Of a stretch of DNA of 64,000 nt, positions 25,150 to 35,216 are shown piece by piece (position 1 is the first letter of the stretch; each line of letters starts with the position of its first letter). The notes beneath the pieces are model-generated. The model was not told the origin of the DNA. It saw only the letters and a list, made by a program, of their open reading frames with translations, and did no database searches. Source of the DNA: Strongylocentrotus droebachiensis (Eukaryota; Echinodermata; Echinoidea; Camarodonta; Strongylocentrotidae). The translations under genes were made by a program, and so were the position numbers. The DNA lies in assembly GCA_035222895.1 (NCBI GenBank), contig JAVYIG010007859.1, positions 1 through 64,000 of the forward strand, in the 5' to 3' direction.

Positions 25150-25760
25150 AGAATGTCATTGCACAATTTTTAGGGAGTACGTTCCCCTCAGCGTCCCCCT
25201 GACTCCTAATGCCTCTTTGTACTATCTAAAGTGCAGTCGGCTATCGTGATATACTTTTTTAATTGTCATGATTAGGGAATGACACTTTGTGTGGTATCGG
25301 ACGAGGGTGGACAAATGATCATGTGACCCACTCTCAATCGTGGGAATATTCAGTAAATCAAACACCTTCCTCATCAAAACTTCGGAAATCCGAAGAAGAT
25401 TTATTGACAAACGAAAAAATTGGTTTGGGGAAAAGCTAGTTTGAAATCCCAGACCCTTTGAACTGTTTGTTTTTATTTGTTTAAACAACATTTATGCCAT
25501 TGCCATTTTGAATATCGATCTTTGTCTCTCCCTATTTGTCCTATTACATGTATTAGATAACTATATTCCACCTTCCCTCATTCTCTCTCTCTCTCTCTCT
25601 TTCTGTCTCTCACTCCCTTTCTGCTTAACATTCTCCCTGCCTTACTCGTAATCATTAACAACAAATCGTATAGTATCGATGATGAAAACCATAGTGCAAC
25701 TTCTAAGCGATGCTCATTCCACGTAGATCTCTTACAGGAAAGATGTGGAAGACTCGAACA
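25150..25760. other. Unique DNA with short CT tract
   Basis: CT microsatellite at about 25580-25602; nothing else recognised. Confidence 0.4.
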
Positions 25761-25910
25761 GGGACCTGTTTCACATAAGCCTTTTTTTCAATGACAAATG
25801 ACAAAAATCATTTACAAATCTGCTGATAACCAATCAGAAGCAAGGGTTTCAGTAGCTTATAACAAAAACTGTCATTTGTCACTGATAACAAGTTTTGTGA
25901 AATGGGCCCC
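25761..25910 (-). mobile_element. MITE-P copy 2
   Basis: Inverted relative to the copy at 4386. It begins GGGACCTGTTTCACATAAG and ends TTTTGTGAAATGGGCCCC, so the ends are mutual inverses. It carries the shared blocks TAACCAATCAGAAGCAAGG and CAGTAGCTTATAACAAAAA. Confidence 0.75.
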
Positions 25911-26469
25911 AGGTTTTGATGGTGTTTGTATGTATATCAGTTTGTTCGTGATTGAGTTCATATTACGAGTACGACTGCAAGGCATTACGACAGGATTATA
26001 CCCCCAAACGGTAGTTTGATCTTTCAATCGTTCCAATGGTCCGCGCGTATAGGGGTGCGAAGAGGACACGCCCTAAAAGCCGCGAAGACGCCAAAAAAGC
26101 TTATCTTATGCTGATGTAAACCTCTTTAGCAGGAACATGTTTTCGATTGAAAACCAGATAACTAAACTATCCTAAACTTTTTAATTTTTTGTCATCGTTA
26201 ATACAACATAGAGTGAAATATCTTACTTAATTAAGATTGCTATGGGAAATTCCTCTTTCACTAAATATTTTCGAAGAATAGCTTTAAAATAATCGCCTTG
26301 CTCTCATCATAGTATATAAAACGCAAGAGTAAATAGAAAGCTGAATTCAAACGATAATAAGAGAGCCAAGTTTTTTTTACTTGTCACATTTCTTCAAGAT
26401 ATTAGGTATTAGGTATTTTTATGGAAGTGATTATTAAGAGTATGTATTTTTTTATTGGATAGAGGGCGT
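25911..26469. other. Unique DNA upstream of the retrotransposon
   Basis: The 5' edge of the retrotransposon lies somewhere in or after this interval and could not be fixed, because no target duplication matching the 3' flank was found. Confidence 0.4.
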
Positions 26470-26573
26470 TTTTCAAGATAACCACGGTTGTATGGAAAGT
26501 GTCCAGGAATATCTTCTTTTTTGCAAGGAAAAGACAAGTAATTTCGAATTTTGACATAATCACAGTGATAAAG

Positions 26574-27746
26574 ATGGTGCATGGACGTGATTCAGGAAGA
26601 GAAAGGGAAGTCAGTAGAAAGGAAGGTGAGAAAAATGAGACAAATCTGAATGTGCATTCGGACCAGGCAGGCTCTAGTACTACAACAACGTACGCTGAGA
26701 GAACCACGCCCATCACTCCCGCCCAAAGGGAAGGAGAGAAGCCAGTGTACATCAGGCAACGGGACATACCAAATGTTCAAAACAACATGGCAACTGGGGA
26801 AGAGTTATACCTAGCTCTTGCCAAGGTTGTTGACCCCCAACGCTTAGCTGGTGTGCAGAAAATCAGAGGCTTATGGCGGATCTACATAGATAGCAAAGAG
26901 GCAAGGATCGCTCTCATTAGCAGTGGGATTCTACTGAGAGGATCAATGGTGAGTGTTCACGACAAGAACCCATTCGTTTCATATGAATCTGAAAATTTTG
27001 TGCGGGTGACTATCAAAGATGTACCTTTATCTGTCTCTGATGAGCTAATTGTGGCTGAATTAGAAGGATGGAAATATGTAGTGAAGGGGAAAATAGTTAG
27101 GCAGCGTTTGAGGGTAGGCGGACAGCTTACTACCTGCCTTAACGGTGACAGGGTTGTTTTCATTGATACCCCACGGCAGCCGCTTGCCCGCCATGTCAGC
27201 ATAGCTACTTTCAAGGCCCGCACATTTCATGACGGGCAATTGACCGAAGCGTCGATAGCAACGTGTTCACGTTGCTTAACAACAGGGCACCACGCCTCCA
27301 CTTGCTCCAAGCCTTTTGTCTGCAGACAATGCAAGAATCCCGGGCATCGCGCGTTTGAGTGTGACGAGCAACAACTACAGAGTCAAGTCGCTGCCTCTGT
27401 TTCAATCGCTAGGGCAAGGCATGATGATTGCATCGTAGCAGAGAGTTCACACAAAAGTTCTACGGTAGAGCAAGCACAAGAGAGAGAAGTACAGGTGGTG
27501 AGGCCGAAAGAAAAGAATGGAGTCGCAGCGAAGAAACAGCAAAGCATCCGAGATATGCTGTCGCGAGAAATAAAGCCGTCAGATCAAGTAGATCATTCAA
27601 CTGATAGCGACTCACATGAATCTCATGAATCAGAATCCGAACAGTCACGTGATTCAAGTGGGTCACATGATTCAAGGAGTGGACATAGGGAGAGGAGTAA
27701 AAGAAAAACCAGAAAAAGACGAAGGAAGGGATCGAACAAAAAATGA
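26574..27746 (+). CDS. Retrotransposon ORF1 protein (RNA-binding, zinc knuckle)
   Basis: 390 residues from the first in-frame ATG, which has a good Kozak context (AAGATGG). A longer frame upstream starts only with GTG and is not used here. The N-terminal part is polar. The middle (about residues 70-200) looks like two RRM-like folds found in ORF1 proteins of this clade. Two CCHC knuckles follow, C-X2-C-X4-H-X4-C at 231-244 and 250-263. The C-terminus is Ser/Asp/Glu/His-rich and then strongly basic (RSKRKTRKRRRKGSNKK). By analogy with L1 and Tx1 elements it should bind the element RNA and form the RNP with ORF2 protein in the cytoplasm and nucleus. Its stop overlaps the ORF2 start by four bases. 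Base composition is less A-rich than ORF2. The fold assignment is inference; the knuckles are visible directly. Confidence 0.88.
   Translation: MVHGRDSGREREVSRKEGEKNETNLNVHSDQAGSSTTTTYAERTTPITPAQREGEKPVYIRQRDIPNVQNNMATGEELYLALAKVVDPQRLAGVQKIRGLWRIYIDSKEARIALISSGILLRGSMVSVHDKNPFVSYESENFVRVTIKDVPLSVSDELIVAELEGWKYVVKGKIVRQRLRVGGQLTTCLNGDRVVFIDTPRQPLARHVSIATFKARTFHDGQLTEASIATCSRCLTTGHHASTCSKPFVCRQCKNPGHRAFECDEQQLQSQVAASVSIARARHDDCIVAESSHKSSTVEQAQEREVQVVRPKEKNGVAAKKQQSIRDMLSREIKPSDQVDHSTDSDSHESHESESEQSRDSSGSHDSRSGHRERSKRKTRKRRRKGSNKK
27743..27746 (+). promoter_or_regulatory. ATGA stop-start overlap of ORF1 and ORF2
   Basis: The ORF2 ATG (27743-27745) and the ORF1 TGA (27744-27746) share two bases. 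This arrangement suggests ORF2 is made by termination-reinitiation on a bicistronic RNA, as demonstrated for the SART1 retrotransposon with a UAAUG junction. Confidence 0.7.
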
Positions 27747-30700
27747 ATGATGTAAAGGGTATCTCACTTTTGTCGCTCAATGTACGAGGGATAAGGAATA
27801 AAAGAAAGAGGGAATTGGTATTTAAGTTTTTAGAGAAACAAGGTACAGATGTAATATTCTTACAGGAAACTTTTTTCACTAAAGATCTAGATGATACTGT
27901 AAAAAGGGAATGGAATGGTATTACTCTCCATTCATTTGGAAGTAATCACAGCAGAGGTGTTTCAATTCTCGTGAAAAAGAATGCTCAAATACCAGTTAAT
28001 TTGATTTACTCATCGGATGATGGAAGGGTATTGATGGTAAATACTGAAATAGATAACAAAAAGGTAACTCTGATAAATATATACGCTCCTACAGAGAAGA
28101 AGAATAAAGAATCTTTTTTCTTAAAAATGGAAAAGATTTTAATTCAGTATGATGGAAGGCCTACTGGCTCACATGTTTTAATCGCAGGGGGTGATTTCAA
28201 TTGTGTTAACAATCCACGTCTTGACGTGATGGGAAATAAGTCAGTTTATAAACAACCAACAAACTATAGGCAGTTTGTTAAAAAGTTTAAGATGATTGAT
28301 ATATGGAGAAAGATAAACAAAACTAAGAAACAATATACATATAGAAGTAAGTATTTGAATATGTCATCGAGAATAGATTACTGGCTTGTGCAAGTTGACT
28401 ATGTTGACTATATCAATAATGTGTCAATTAAACCAGTCTCCATGTGTCCAGACCACTGTGCTGTTACTATGACAATAACTTTATCATGTAATAATGTCCG
28501 TGGTTCCTCGTATTGGAAAATGAATAATTCGCTCCTGAAAAGTGATGTTTATAAAGATGGTATAAAAGACGTTATTCGTCGTACAAAAAATGAATTCAGA
28601 TCAAAGCTTGATCTGCAGTATGCATGGGACCTATGTAAGTTAAGGATTAAAAAATATACTATATCTTTTGCTAAGAAGCTCAGAAAAACTGAAAAAGAAG
28701 AGCTAAACTCCTTAGAAAAAAAACTGAATGAACTACATGAACGAATATGTGCAGGCGATGATGAGCTTGAAGAGCAAATGGCAAATGTTCAGAGAAGGAT
28801 TAATAGGTACTACAAAAAGGAATGCGATGGTGCAAAGGTTAGGTCTAGAGTTATTCATTTTGAAAACAGTGAAAACAATTCTTCATATTTTTTAAATTTA
28901 GAACATAGAAATGGTGCGAGAAAGTATATATCTGGAATTAGAATAGGCAGAAAATTAGAAACTGATAACCGTAAAATTATAAAATTTGTAGAAAAGTTTT
29001 ATTCTTGCTTATACACAACAAGAAGCCCAGATCAGACAGTAATCGAAACATATCTTAAGAAAATAAATAATCCCACTTTATCTGGTAGTGAAGCCGAAGA
29101 ATGTGAGGGATTAATTTCAATTCAAGATGCAACAAATGCTCTAAAAGGGATGAATATTAATAAAGCTCCTGGTATAGATGGCCTAACGGTGGAGTTTTTT
29201 AAGGAATTCTGGGTTGAAATACAAGATCTTGTTTTAGACAGCTTTAATGAAAGTTATAACAAGGGTAAGCTTAGCTATTTACAAAGGAAAGGAGTCATTA
29301 CTCTGCTATTCAAAGGTGGTGATGCGCTGGAATTAGGAAATTGGCGACCCATTACATTACTTAATACCGATTATAAAATACTTGCAACTGTGTTGGCAAA
29401 CAGGCTACAAAAAGTTTTAACACACTTAATTAGTGAAGATCAAGTAGGGTATCTTAAAGGCAGGAGTGGCATTAATAATGCCAGATTAATTCAAGATATG
29501 ATAGATTATAGTGCATTTAATAAGATTGATGGTGCCATCATATTTGCCGATTTTAAAAAGGCTTTTGATACTATAGAATGGAAATTTGTTGATACATGTT
29601 TGAAGAGCTATGGTTTTAATGATAACTTCAGGAAATGGGTCTCGGTGATGTATTGTGATCCTCATCTTAATATATTAATGAACGGTTGGTTGACAAAAGA
29701 TATACAACCATCTAGAGGTATAAGACAGGGGTGTCCCCTATCTGCATTATTATTTATCCTTAGCATTGAAGCTCTTGCAAATGAGATTAGACAAAATAAC
29801 AATGTCATAGGCTTGAGTGTTGGTTGTAATGAAAAAACCTTTAAAATAGTACAATTAGCAGATGACATGACATTATTTGTTCGTACAGTTATGTCAGGTA
29901 ATACAGCTATAAAGATTATTAAAAAATTTGAAAAGTATTCTGGAATTCAATTAAATGAAAACAAGACAAAAGCACTTTGGTTGGGAACTAACAATCCAAC
30001 AAATACTATTGGAAATATGTTATGGGAAGATGTTTATGTTAAGTCACTTGGTATTTATTTTTGTAAAAATAAAGATACAGGCTTAGAAATGAACTGGTCT
30101 GAAGAGAGGATATTACAAATAAAACAGCTGTTAAATCTTTGGAAACAGAGAAATCTCACGCTTAAAGGAAAAATAATGATATTAAAATCATTGATAATGT
30201 CGAAAATCATTTATACTTCACAAGTTTTGTCTTGTCCTAAAGAGATAATTAAAGAGCTCGATAAGTTATTTTTTGATTTCCTTTGGAAAGGGAGACCTGC
30301 AAAGGTTAAAAGGTCAAATGTATTGAATAGTATTCAAGAAGGTGGTTTAGATATGTTAGATGTTCAAACAAAGGTGGCATCGTTAAATATAAATTGGTTT
30401 TGTAAATATCTAAGCGATGAATTAAATGCAGGTTGCAAATGTATGTTTGACTATTGGTTTGAGAAAATTGGTGGTATAAAGGTTATAATGAATTGTAAAT
30501 ATAGTATAAAAAACGCAAACTTTCTGGAGAACAAGATGCCTCATTTCTACTATAATTTAATTATGACATTTTTCTTGTATCGATCATGTACCTTGGGCAG
30601 TTATCGTAGAGAAATGATTTGGCTGAATACAAATGTAACGTATAAAAGGAAAATGCTTTTTTATAGGAATTGGATAAATTCTGACATTTTGTTTGTTGGG

Positions 30701-31549
30701 GATTTAATGGATGGTAAAGGTTTTCTACCAGTTATTGAGTTAAGTGCGAAAATATTATTTAAGGATGGAAGGTGGTATAGCCAATATGCACGTATTAGAA
30801 GAGCGATTCAATCACTCGGGAATATGTTAGTACTTGCAGATATGAATGTAGGACATAGAGAGTATATGAAATTTAGACCCACAGCGTTTGTATATAATGA
30901 TATAAAATTGATTGAGGATATGATTTCAGTTAGACAGTTGACAGTTAAAAGAATATATCAAGAGTTAATTAAAACAAAAATCGAAAAATCTAGAGCGGAG
31001 GAATTTTGGCGTAATACTTTGGAAGTTGAATATATACCTGTATGGTCGGATATTTGGTTATTTAAGTTAAAAAATATAAAAGACAGCTTACTAATTAATT
31101 TCAATTTCAAATTCATGTATAATATTTTAGCAATACCATATAACTTGTTTAAATGGAAAGTTAATGCCAATGATAAATGTTATTACTGTAATCAGACAGG
31201 TGATTGTATGCACATGTTCTTTTATTGTAACGAAGTAAGTATGTTTTGGAATGAAGTTGAAAGGACTATAAAGAAATATTTCATGTGTAATTTTAATTTC
31301 AAACCATGTCATCTATTGTTTGGTATTGATTTTAATTCAAAGAAGGAAAACGATGTTGATATTATTTTGAATTATGCACTTTTTACTGTTTACAAAAGTT
31401 TTGTTGGAAAAGAATTTAAAAAGAAAACAACTATAAAGAGACTTCTTCATATTTTTGTTTACCTATTAAGTTATCGTTTACAAATAGAAGAAAATATTAG
31501 AAAACCATGTATATCCCTCCAGAAATGGAGGCGAATGCTAAAAATGTGA
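27743..31549 (+). CDS. Retrotransposon ORF2: APE endonuclease and reverse transcriptase
   Basis: 1268 residues, uninterrupted, within the usual Tx1/L1 ORF2 length. The APE-type endonuclease occupies about residues 7-245: N13 in SLNVRG, E42 in LQET, Y114 in NIYAP, D151/N153 in GGDFN, D212 in SRIDYW and the terminal D237-H238. The reverse transcriptase spans about 470-800, with APGIDGL, NWRPITLLN, FADFKKAFD (D603), GIRQGCPLS and the catalytic LADD box (D707, D708; Leu replaces the more usual Phe/Tyr). A C-terminal C-X2-C-X7-H-X4-C finger begins at C1146. The protein nicks target DNA and copies the element RNA by target-primed reverse transcription. Codon use is strongly A/T-rich. All catalytic residues recognised are present, so enzymatic activity is plausible but untested. 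Confidence 0.95.
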   Translation: MNDVKGISLLSLNVRGIRNKRKRELVFKFLEKQGTDVIFLQETFFTKDLDDTVKREWNGITLHSFGSNHSRGVSILVKKNAQIPVNLIYSSDDGRVLMVNTEIDNKKVTLINIYAPTEKKNKESFFLKMEKILIQYDGRPTGSHVLIAGGDFNCVNNPRLDVMGNKSVYKQPTNYRQFVKKFKMIDIWRKINKTKKQYTYRSKYLNMSSRIDYWLVQVDYVDYINNVSIKPVSMCPDHCAVTMTITLSCNNVRGSSYWKMNNSLLKSDVYKDGIKDVIRRTKNEFRSKLDLQYAWDLCKLRIKKYTISFAKKLRKTEKEELNSLEKKLNELHERICAGDDELEEQMANVQRRINRYYKKECDGAKVRSRVIHFENSENNSSYFLNLEHRNGARKYISGIRIGRKLETDNRKIIKFVEKFYSCLYTTRSPDQTVIETYLKKINNPTLSGSEAEECEGLISIQDATNALKGMNINKAPGIDGLTVEFFKEFWVEIQDLVLDSFNESYNKGKLSYLQRKGVITLLFKGGDALELGNWRPITLLNTDYKILATVLANRLQKVLTHLISEDQVGYLKGRSGINNARLIQDMIDYSAFNKIDGAIIFADFKKAFDTIEWKFVDTCLKSYGFNDNFRKWVSVMYCDPHLNILMNGWLTKDIQPSRGIRQGCPLSALLFILSIEALANEIRQNNNVIGLSVGCNEKTFKIVQLADDMTLFVRTVMSGNTAIKIIKKFEKYSGIQLNENKTKALWLGTNNPTNTIGNMLWEDVYVKSLGIYFCKNKDTGLEMNWSEERILQIKQLLNLWKQRNLTLKGKIMILKSLIMSKIIYTSQVLSCPKEIIKELDKLFFDFLWKGRPAKVKRSNVLNSIQEGGLDMLDVQTKVASLNINWFCKYLSDELNAGCKCMFDYWFEKIGGIKVIMNCKYSIKNANFLENKMPHFYYNLIMTFFLYRSCTLGSYRREMIWLNTNVTYKRKMLFYRNWINSDILFVGDLMDGKGFLPVIELSAKILFKDGRWYSQYARIRRAIQSLGNMLVLADMNVGHREYMKFRPTAFVYNDIKLIEDMISVRQLTVKRIYQELIKTKIEKSRAEEFWRNTLEVEYIPVWSDIWLFKLKNIKDSLLINFNFKFMYNILAIPYNLFKWKVNANDKCYYCNQTGDCMHMFFYCNEVSMFWNEVERTIKKYFMCNFNFKPCHLLFGIDFNSKKENDVDIILNYALFTVYKSFVGKEFKKKTTIKRLLHIFVYLLSYRLQIEENIRKPCISLQKWRRMLKM

Positions 31550-31576
31550 ATATGCTTATATTATTATGAAGAAAAG

Positions 31577-31582
31577 AATAAA
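31577..31582 (+). promoter_or_regulatory. Polyadenylation signal of the retrotransposon
   Basis: AATAAA lies 25 bases before the A15 tail, the normal spacing for cleavage and polyadenylation. Confidence 0.75.
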
Positions 31583-31621
31583 GAAGACCTGAAATGGTTA
31601 TTTTACAAAAAAAAAAAAAAA

Positions 31622-31987
31622 TCTATATCTATATATTTTATTACAATGTTTGTGTTTCGTGCTGGAATGTTAATATACTACATGAGGTTTGGATGAGAAG
31701 ACTAACCGTAGTATTCAGCGGATATCTCATCAGAGTGGAAGAAGAGTCATTGACATGTGACTATTTAACAAAAAGAGAACAAAACTTAGGATTGATTCAG
31801 ATAGGAAGTAACCTCTTTCCCTGTTTATTCTTCGTCTTCATTTTCCTTCCCTTTTCCTTATTGTATGCCTACCCCCTTCTCTTTCTCTGTCTCTCTGTCT
31901 CTCCCTCTCTCTCCGTCTCTCTCTCTCTATCTCTCTTTTACTCTCCCACTCTCCCTGTCTCTGTCTCTCTGTCACCCTGTCTCGTCA

Positions 31988-32028
<41 letters not shown>

Positions 32029-32140
32029 CATATTGATTTCATTCCATTTTTTAAAAATGAATATAAGTAACTTTCTCTTCTTGTTTCAGGCTCTCCCATC
32101 TCTTATCCTCTTCCTCCTCTCCCTCACCGCCGTCTCTTCC

Positions 32141-32176
<36 letters not shown>

Positions 32177-32414
32177 TCCCCTCTCTTTCTCTCTCTATCT
32201 TTCCTTCTCATTGTCTCTTTCTCTCTCTCTCTCATACAAACACTCCCAAATCCCCTTGTTCATTCAACCAACTCTTAATTGCTCCTTTCTTTTCACTTTC
32301 CTTTACCTCCTTTCTCTCTCTACCCCCATTACCTCTCCCAATTTATTTTCAAACCTCCTTCCACGTTCTCGCTCTCCCTCGCACCCTCTCTCTCTCTCTC
32401 TCCCTCTCTCTCTC

Positions 32415-32448
<34 letters not shown>

Positions 32449-32738
32449 GCCTTCTTCTTTCCTTTCATCTCCTTCCTTCTTGTTTTCCCTTCCCCTGTCC
32501 TTCCTCCGTCCTTCACATGCACTCGACACCTCATACAATGGCGACTAAACGTTTTCACCAGCCTCGGTTGGTTCTTAACCTTCCTAACTTTTGTATGACC
32601 TAACAATTCACAAAAATTGTACCAATGAAAAAGAGCAGGACCTCGTACTTCATTCATTTACTTTCTCTCGTCTGTTCGTGAATGGCCGGCGCCCATAGGC
32701 AGTCAGCCTGATTACATGTGATAATAAAAGAGAACTAA
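31622..32738. repeat. CT/GA microsatellite cluster
   Basis: CT-rich tracts at about 31876-31985, 32137-32238 and 32384-32450, with a GA tract at 31988-32024. The CT tract at 31876-31985 followed by the GA tract makes a potential hairpin. All long open frames here come from these repeats. Confidence 0.85.
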
Positions 32739-32771
32739 GGCGAGGCGTCAAAAATATCGATACCAGCTGGC
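32739..32771 (+). repeat. Left terminal inverted repeat of the giant element
   Basis: 33 bases, 29 identical to the right end in inverted orientation; preceded by TAA. Confidence 0.75.
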
Positions 32772-33152
32772 TCCCGCCTCACGTATTGGCGGATCGAGGC
32801 TGCAATTCCGCCCGAAGCCTGGCTGGGGCAATTAATTTTCACTTATTAGCCCAGCCGGCTTGCGCCAGGCTGGGATCTGACTTTTACCCCGGAATCTTTA
32901 ATCGGCCCATCCACCCCCGGCCTGGCGGCACGTCTATAATTGGCTCAGCCAGGCTGCCGCCAAAAATAGGTTATTAAAGTTGCAACTTTAAAGTTTCCAG
33001 CTGGCGGTCGCCGTACGGAGATGCTTAAAGTTTTAGTGGCGGCAGCCAGGCGGTGATGCTTGTAGTCCAGAATCTGCACGGTCCTTTATAATTTCCCCAC
33101 ACTTGATCCAAGCCGTCGAAGATGGCGTTATCAACAGACTCATAATTATGCT
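32772..33152. other. GC-rich left subterminal region
   Basis: Repeated GCCAGGCTG, CAGCCGGC, CTGGCGG and GGCGGCAGCCAGG words occur in both orientations, like multiple transposase-binding sites in other large DNA transposons. A palindromic AGTTGCAACT/TTAAAG segment lies near 32976. Function is inference. Confidence 0.5.
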
Positions 33153-33161
33153 CACCAGCCC

Positions 33162-33915
33162 GCGCATATTTTTTTTACACGACTGTTTAGCCACTTCAGT
33201 CAAATATACTGTGCAAACGACTAGAGACAGAGTCTAGTATTACCCTTAGCAGTTTTGTTGGATTGCTGGATCTGTACGTGTGTACATGTATACTCGTTAT
33301 TTGTGTCGGGTTAAATCTATCCTCTATTCTCTTTCATTATGTATTTCTGTGTTCTTCTTCAATCTATCCTCTTCTCTTTTGTCATATATTTTTTTCTTCT
33401 TCAATCTATCCTTTTTCTCATTCGTTATATTTTGTTTTTCCTTCAATCTATCCCCAGTTCTCCTTCGTTTTGTATTTCTTTTGTTCTCCTTTATTATAAC
33501 CTTTTCTCTTTTGTTTTATGTATTTCTTTGTTTCTCCTTCAATCTATCCTTTTCTCCTTCGTCATCTATTTTTTTGTTTTAATCTGATAGATTCCCTTTC
33601 TCCTTCTTTATATGTATTTCCCTACGGTTTTTCCTTAGTCTAGATCTTTAATCCTCTTAGCTCTTCAATCATGCATTTCTATGTTCTTCCTTTGACTTAT
33701 CCTCTTCTCTTTCCTTATGTATTTCCTTGTTTTTCCTTCTCCATATCCTCTCCACTATCCTTGTTTTCCCCTTTCTATAATTTCCTTCCCTGTCATGGGT
33801 GTACTTGCTTGGCTTGCACATAGTGCGCTGACGACTTAGACTCTTTCACCAGAGCACTTCTTGGAATTTTTTTTTTACGAAAATGGCTAAACAGTTGTGT
33901 AAAAAAAATATGCGC
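33162..33915. mobile_element. Mutator-like element X1, 754 bp, 9-bp duplication
   Basis: Starts GCGCATATTTTTTTTACAC and then ACTGTTTAGCCA; ends with the inverse, giving about 32 bp of terminal inverted repeat with one mismatch. Perfect direct repeats CACCAGCCC flank it (33153-33161 and 33916-33924). A 9-bp duplication is the hallmark of Mutator-like elements. The interior is a T-rich minisatellite of about 45-60 bp units containing CTTCAATCTATCC. No coding capacity. Confidence 0.9.
33330..33600. repeat. CTTCAATCTATCC minisatellite inside X1
   Basis: CTTCAATCTATCC recurs about every 45-60 bases with CTCCTTCGT-TATGTATTTCTTTG linkers. The same array, slightly diverged, lies in X2 at about 35270-35520. 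Confidence 0.8.
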
Positions 33916-34041
33916 CACCAGCCCAGCCTGAGTTTCGCCGGGCGGCGCATATTTTTTTTACACAACTGTTTAGCCACTTCAGTCAAATATACTGTGCAAA
34001 CGACTAGAGACAGAGTCTAGCATTACCCTTAGCAGTGTTAC

Positions 34042-35216
34042 CAGGGGCGGCGATTTCTTTTCATGACCGGGGGGGACGAAATGCGAGGAACGATGGAGGA
34101 GTGACGTAATGAGCCAAAACGTTTTTTTGGGGGGAGGGGAGAAAAAAATCCGCATCATCATCGCTCTTACATGTTACATGCAAGCCCCGCGGAACCGTTT
34201 TTCAAAGTTGGAGGGGGGGGGGGGGGATAAAGTATTTGCGATCAGATAGAGCAAAGCAATTAAGTTGGGTGTAACTTTGGCGTGGGGTCCAGGGGCAAAG
34301 CCCCGGCGGGGGTCAAGGGGCGGAGCCCCATGAAGCTCAGAGTTTTTAGGCATTTAATAAGGGTCAGATGAGCATATTTTGATACCTTATTAATATTGTG
34401 ACACTTGCATGCAGGTCACTAGTCGTACTGGGGTCCAGGGGGCGAAGCCCCCAGAAGCTCAGCGGTTTTAGGCATTTAATTACGATCAGATGAGCATCCA
34501 GGGGCCGCCTAATAGGGCCCTTGGTGGGGTTTAGGGGGCGGAGCCCCCGTAAGCTCAGGGTTTTAGGCTTTTGAATATGGTCAGATGACTATCCAGAGGC
34601 CCGCTTAGGGCCCTGGTGGGGTCCAGGGGGCGGAGCCCCCGGAAGCTCAGGTGTTTTAGGAATTTAATTATGGTCAGCTGAGTAACCAAGGACAAGCCTT
34701 AGGGCCCTTAGTGAGGTACAGGGGGCAGAGCCCCCCGGAAGCTTGGGGAAAATCATGCCATTTCAGTAACATTTGTAAATTAGTAACTGGTATCGAATTA
34801 GAAATAAACCACGTTTGAATTTTATCGGGGGGGGGGGGGGACTGCCCAAAGCACGAGTGAGTGAGCATAGTGAACGAGAGGGGTCAAGGTAAATTATATT
34901 CCTTAGCAAAAGTATAGTATGAAAACAAACAAAATACCTGTTTCACACTTCACTTTTCTACAATATTAATTGTACATTTTGAAGGATATTATGCGAGGGA
35001 GCATAGCTCCCGAGCCAGAAGATTTTTGCATTTTTATTTGTCTAAACGCTGCACTCTTGGGCCCTCCAAAGCCTAATAGTGTGTTGCAGTCTTTAGTCAG
35101 TATTTACTGTACATTATTTTTGTGTACTCTTTCAAATTTTCCGGGGGGGACGATCCCCCCCTACAAAAATCGAGGGGGGACGTGTCCCCCTCGTCCCCCC
35201 GGGATCGCCGCCCCTG
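34042..35216. mobile_element. hAT-like non-autonomous element, 1175 bp
   Basis: The left end is CAGGGGCGGCGAT and the right end is the inverse ATCGCCGCCCCTG. Perfect 8-bp direct repeats AGTGTTAC flank it (34034-34041 and 35217-35224). CAGGGG-type ends plus an 8-bp duplication identify a hAT element. The interior carries the GC-rich minisatellite at 34260-34745 and G/C-rich subterminal stretches. No transposase frame. It is the youngest layer at this spot because it interrupts X2. Confidence 0.92.
34260..34745 (+). repeat. GC-rich minisatellite with palindromic GGGGGCGGAGCCCCC core
   Basis: About five units of 80-150 bases share GGGGTCCAGGGG, GGGCGGAGCCCCC, GAAGCTCAGGGTTTTAGGC, a TTTAAT-TATGGTCAGATGAG part and AGGGCCCTTGGTGG. 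The G5-C5 core is a strong palindrome. The same units recur in opposite orientation at 45484-45775. Confidence 0.85.

Larger units (their letters stand above)
26470..31621 (+). mobile_element. Tx1/L1-like non-LTR retrotransposon, coding-intact
   Basis: Two long overlapping ORFs: a nucleic-acid-binding ORF1 protein with two zinc knuckles, then an APE-type endonuclease/reverse transcriptase. They are followed by a short 3' UTR, an AATAAA at 31577-31582 and a 15-A tail (31607-31621). Neither ORF carries a stop or frameshift, which suggests a young, possibly active copy. The left boundary (26470) is approximate: ORF1 begins at 26574 and no target-site duplication is visible. Clade assignment to Tx1/L1 rests on ORF2 motif order and the knuckle-bearing ORF1. 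A TCTATA repeat follows the tail. Confidence 0.9.

Noticed and set aside
26400-26470. 5' target duplication of the retrotransposon
   Set aside because: No word matching the sequence after the A-tail (TCTATATCTATATA) was found upstream, so the 5' border is left open.
26499-26573. N-terminal extension of retrotransposon ORF1
   Set aside because: The frame upstream of 26574 opens only with GTG; the first ATG, with good Kozak context, is at 26574.
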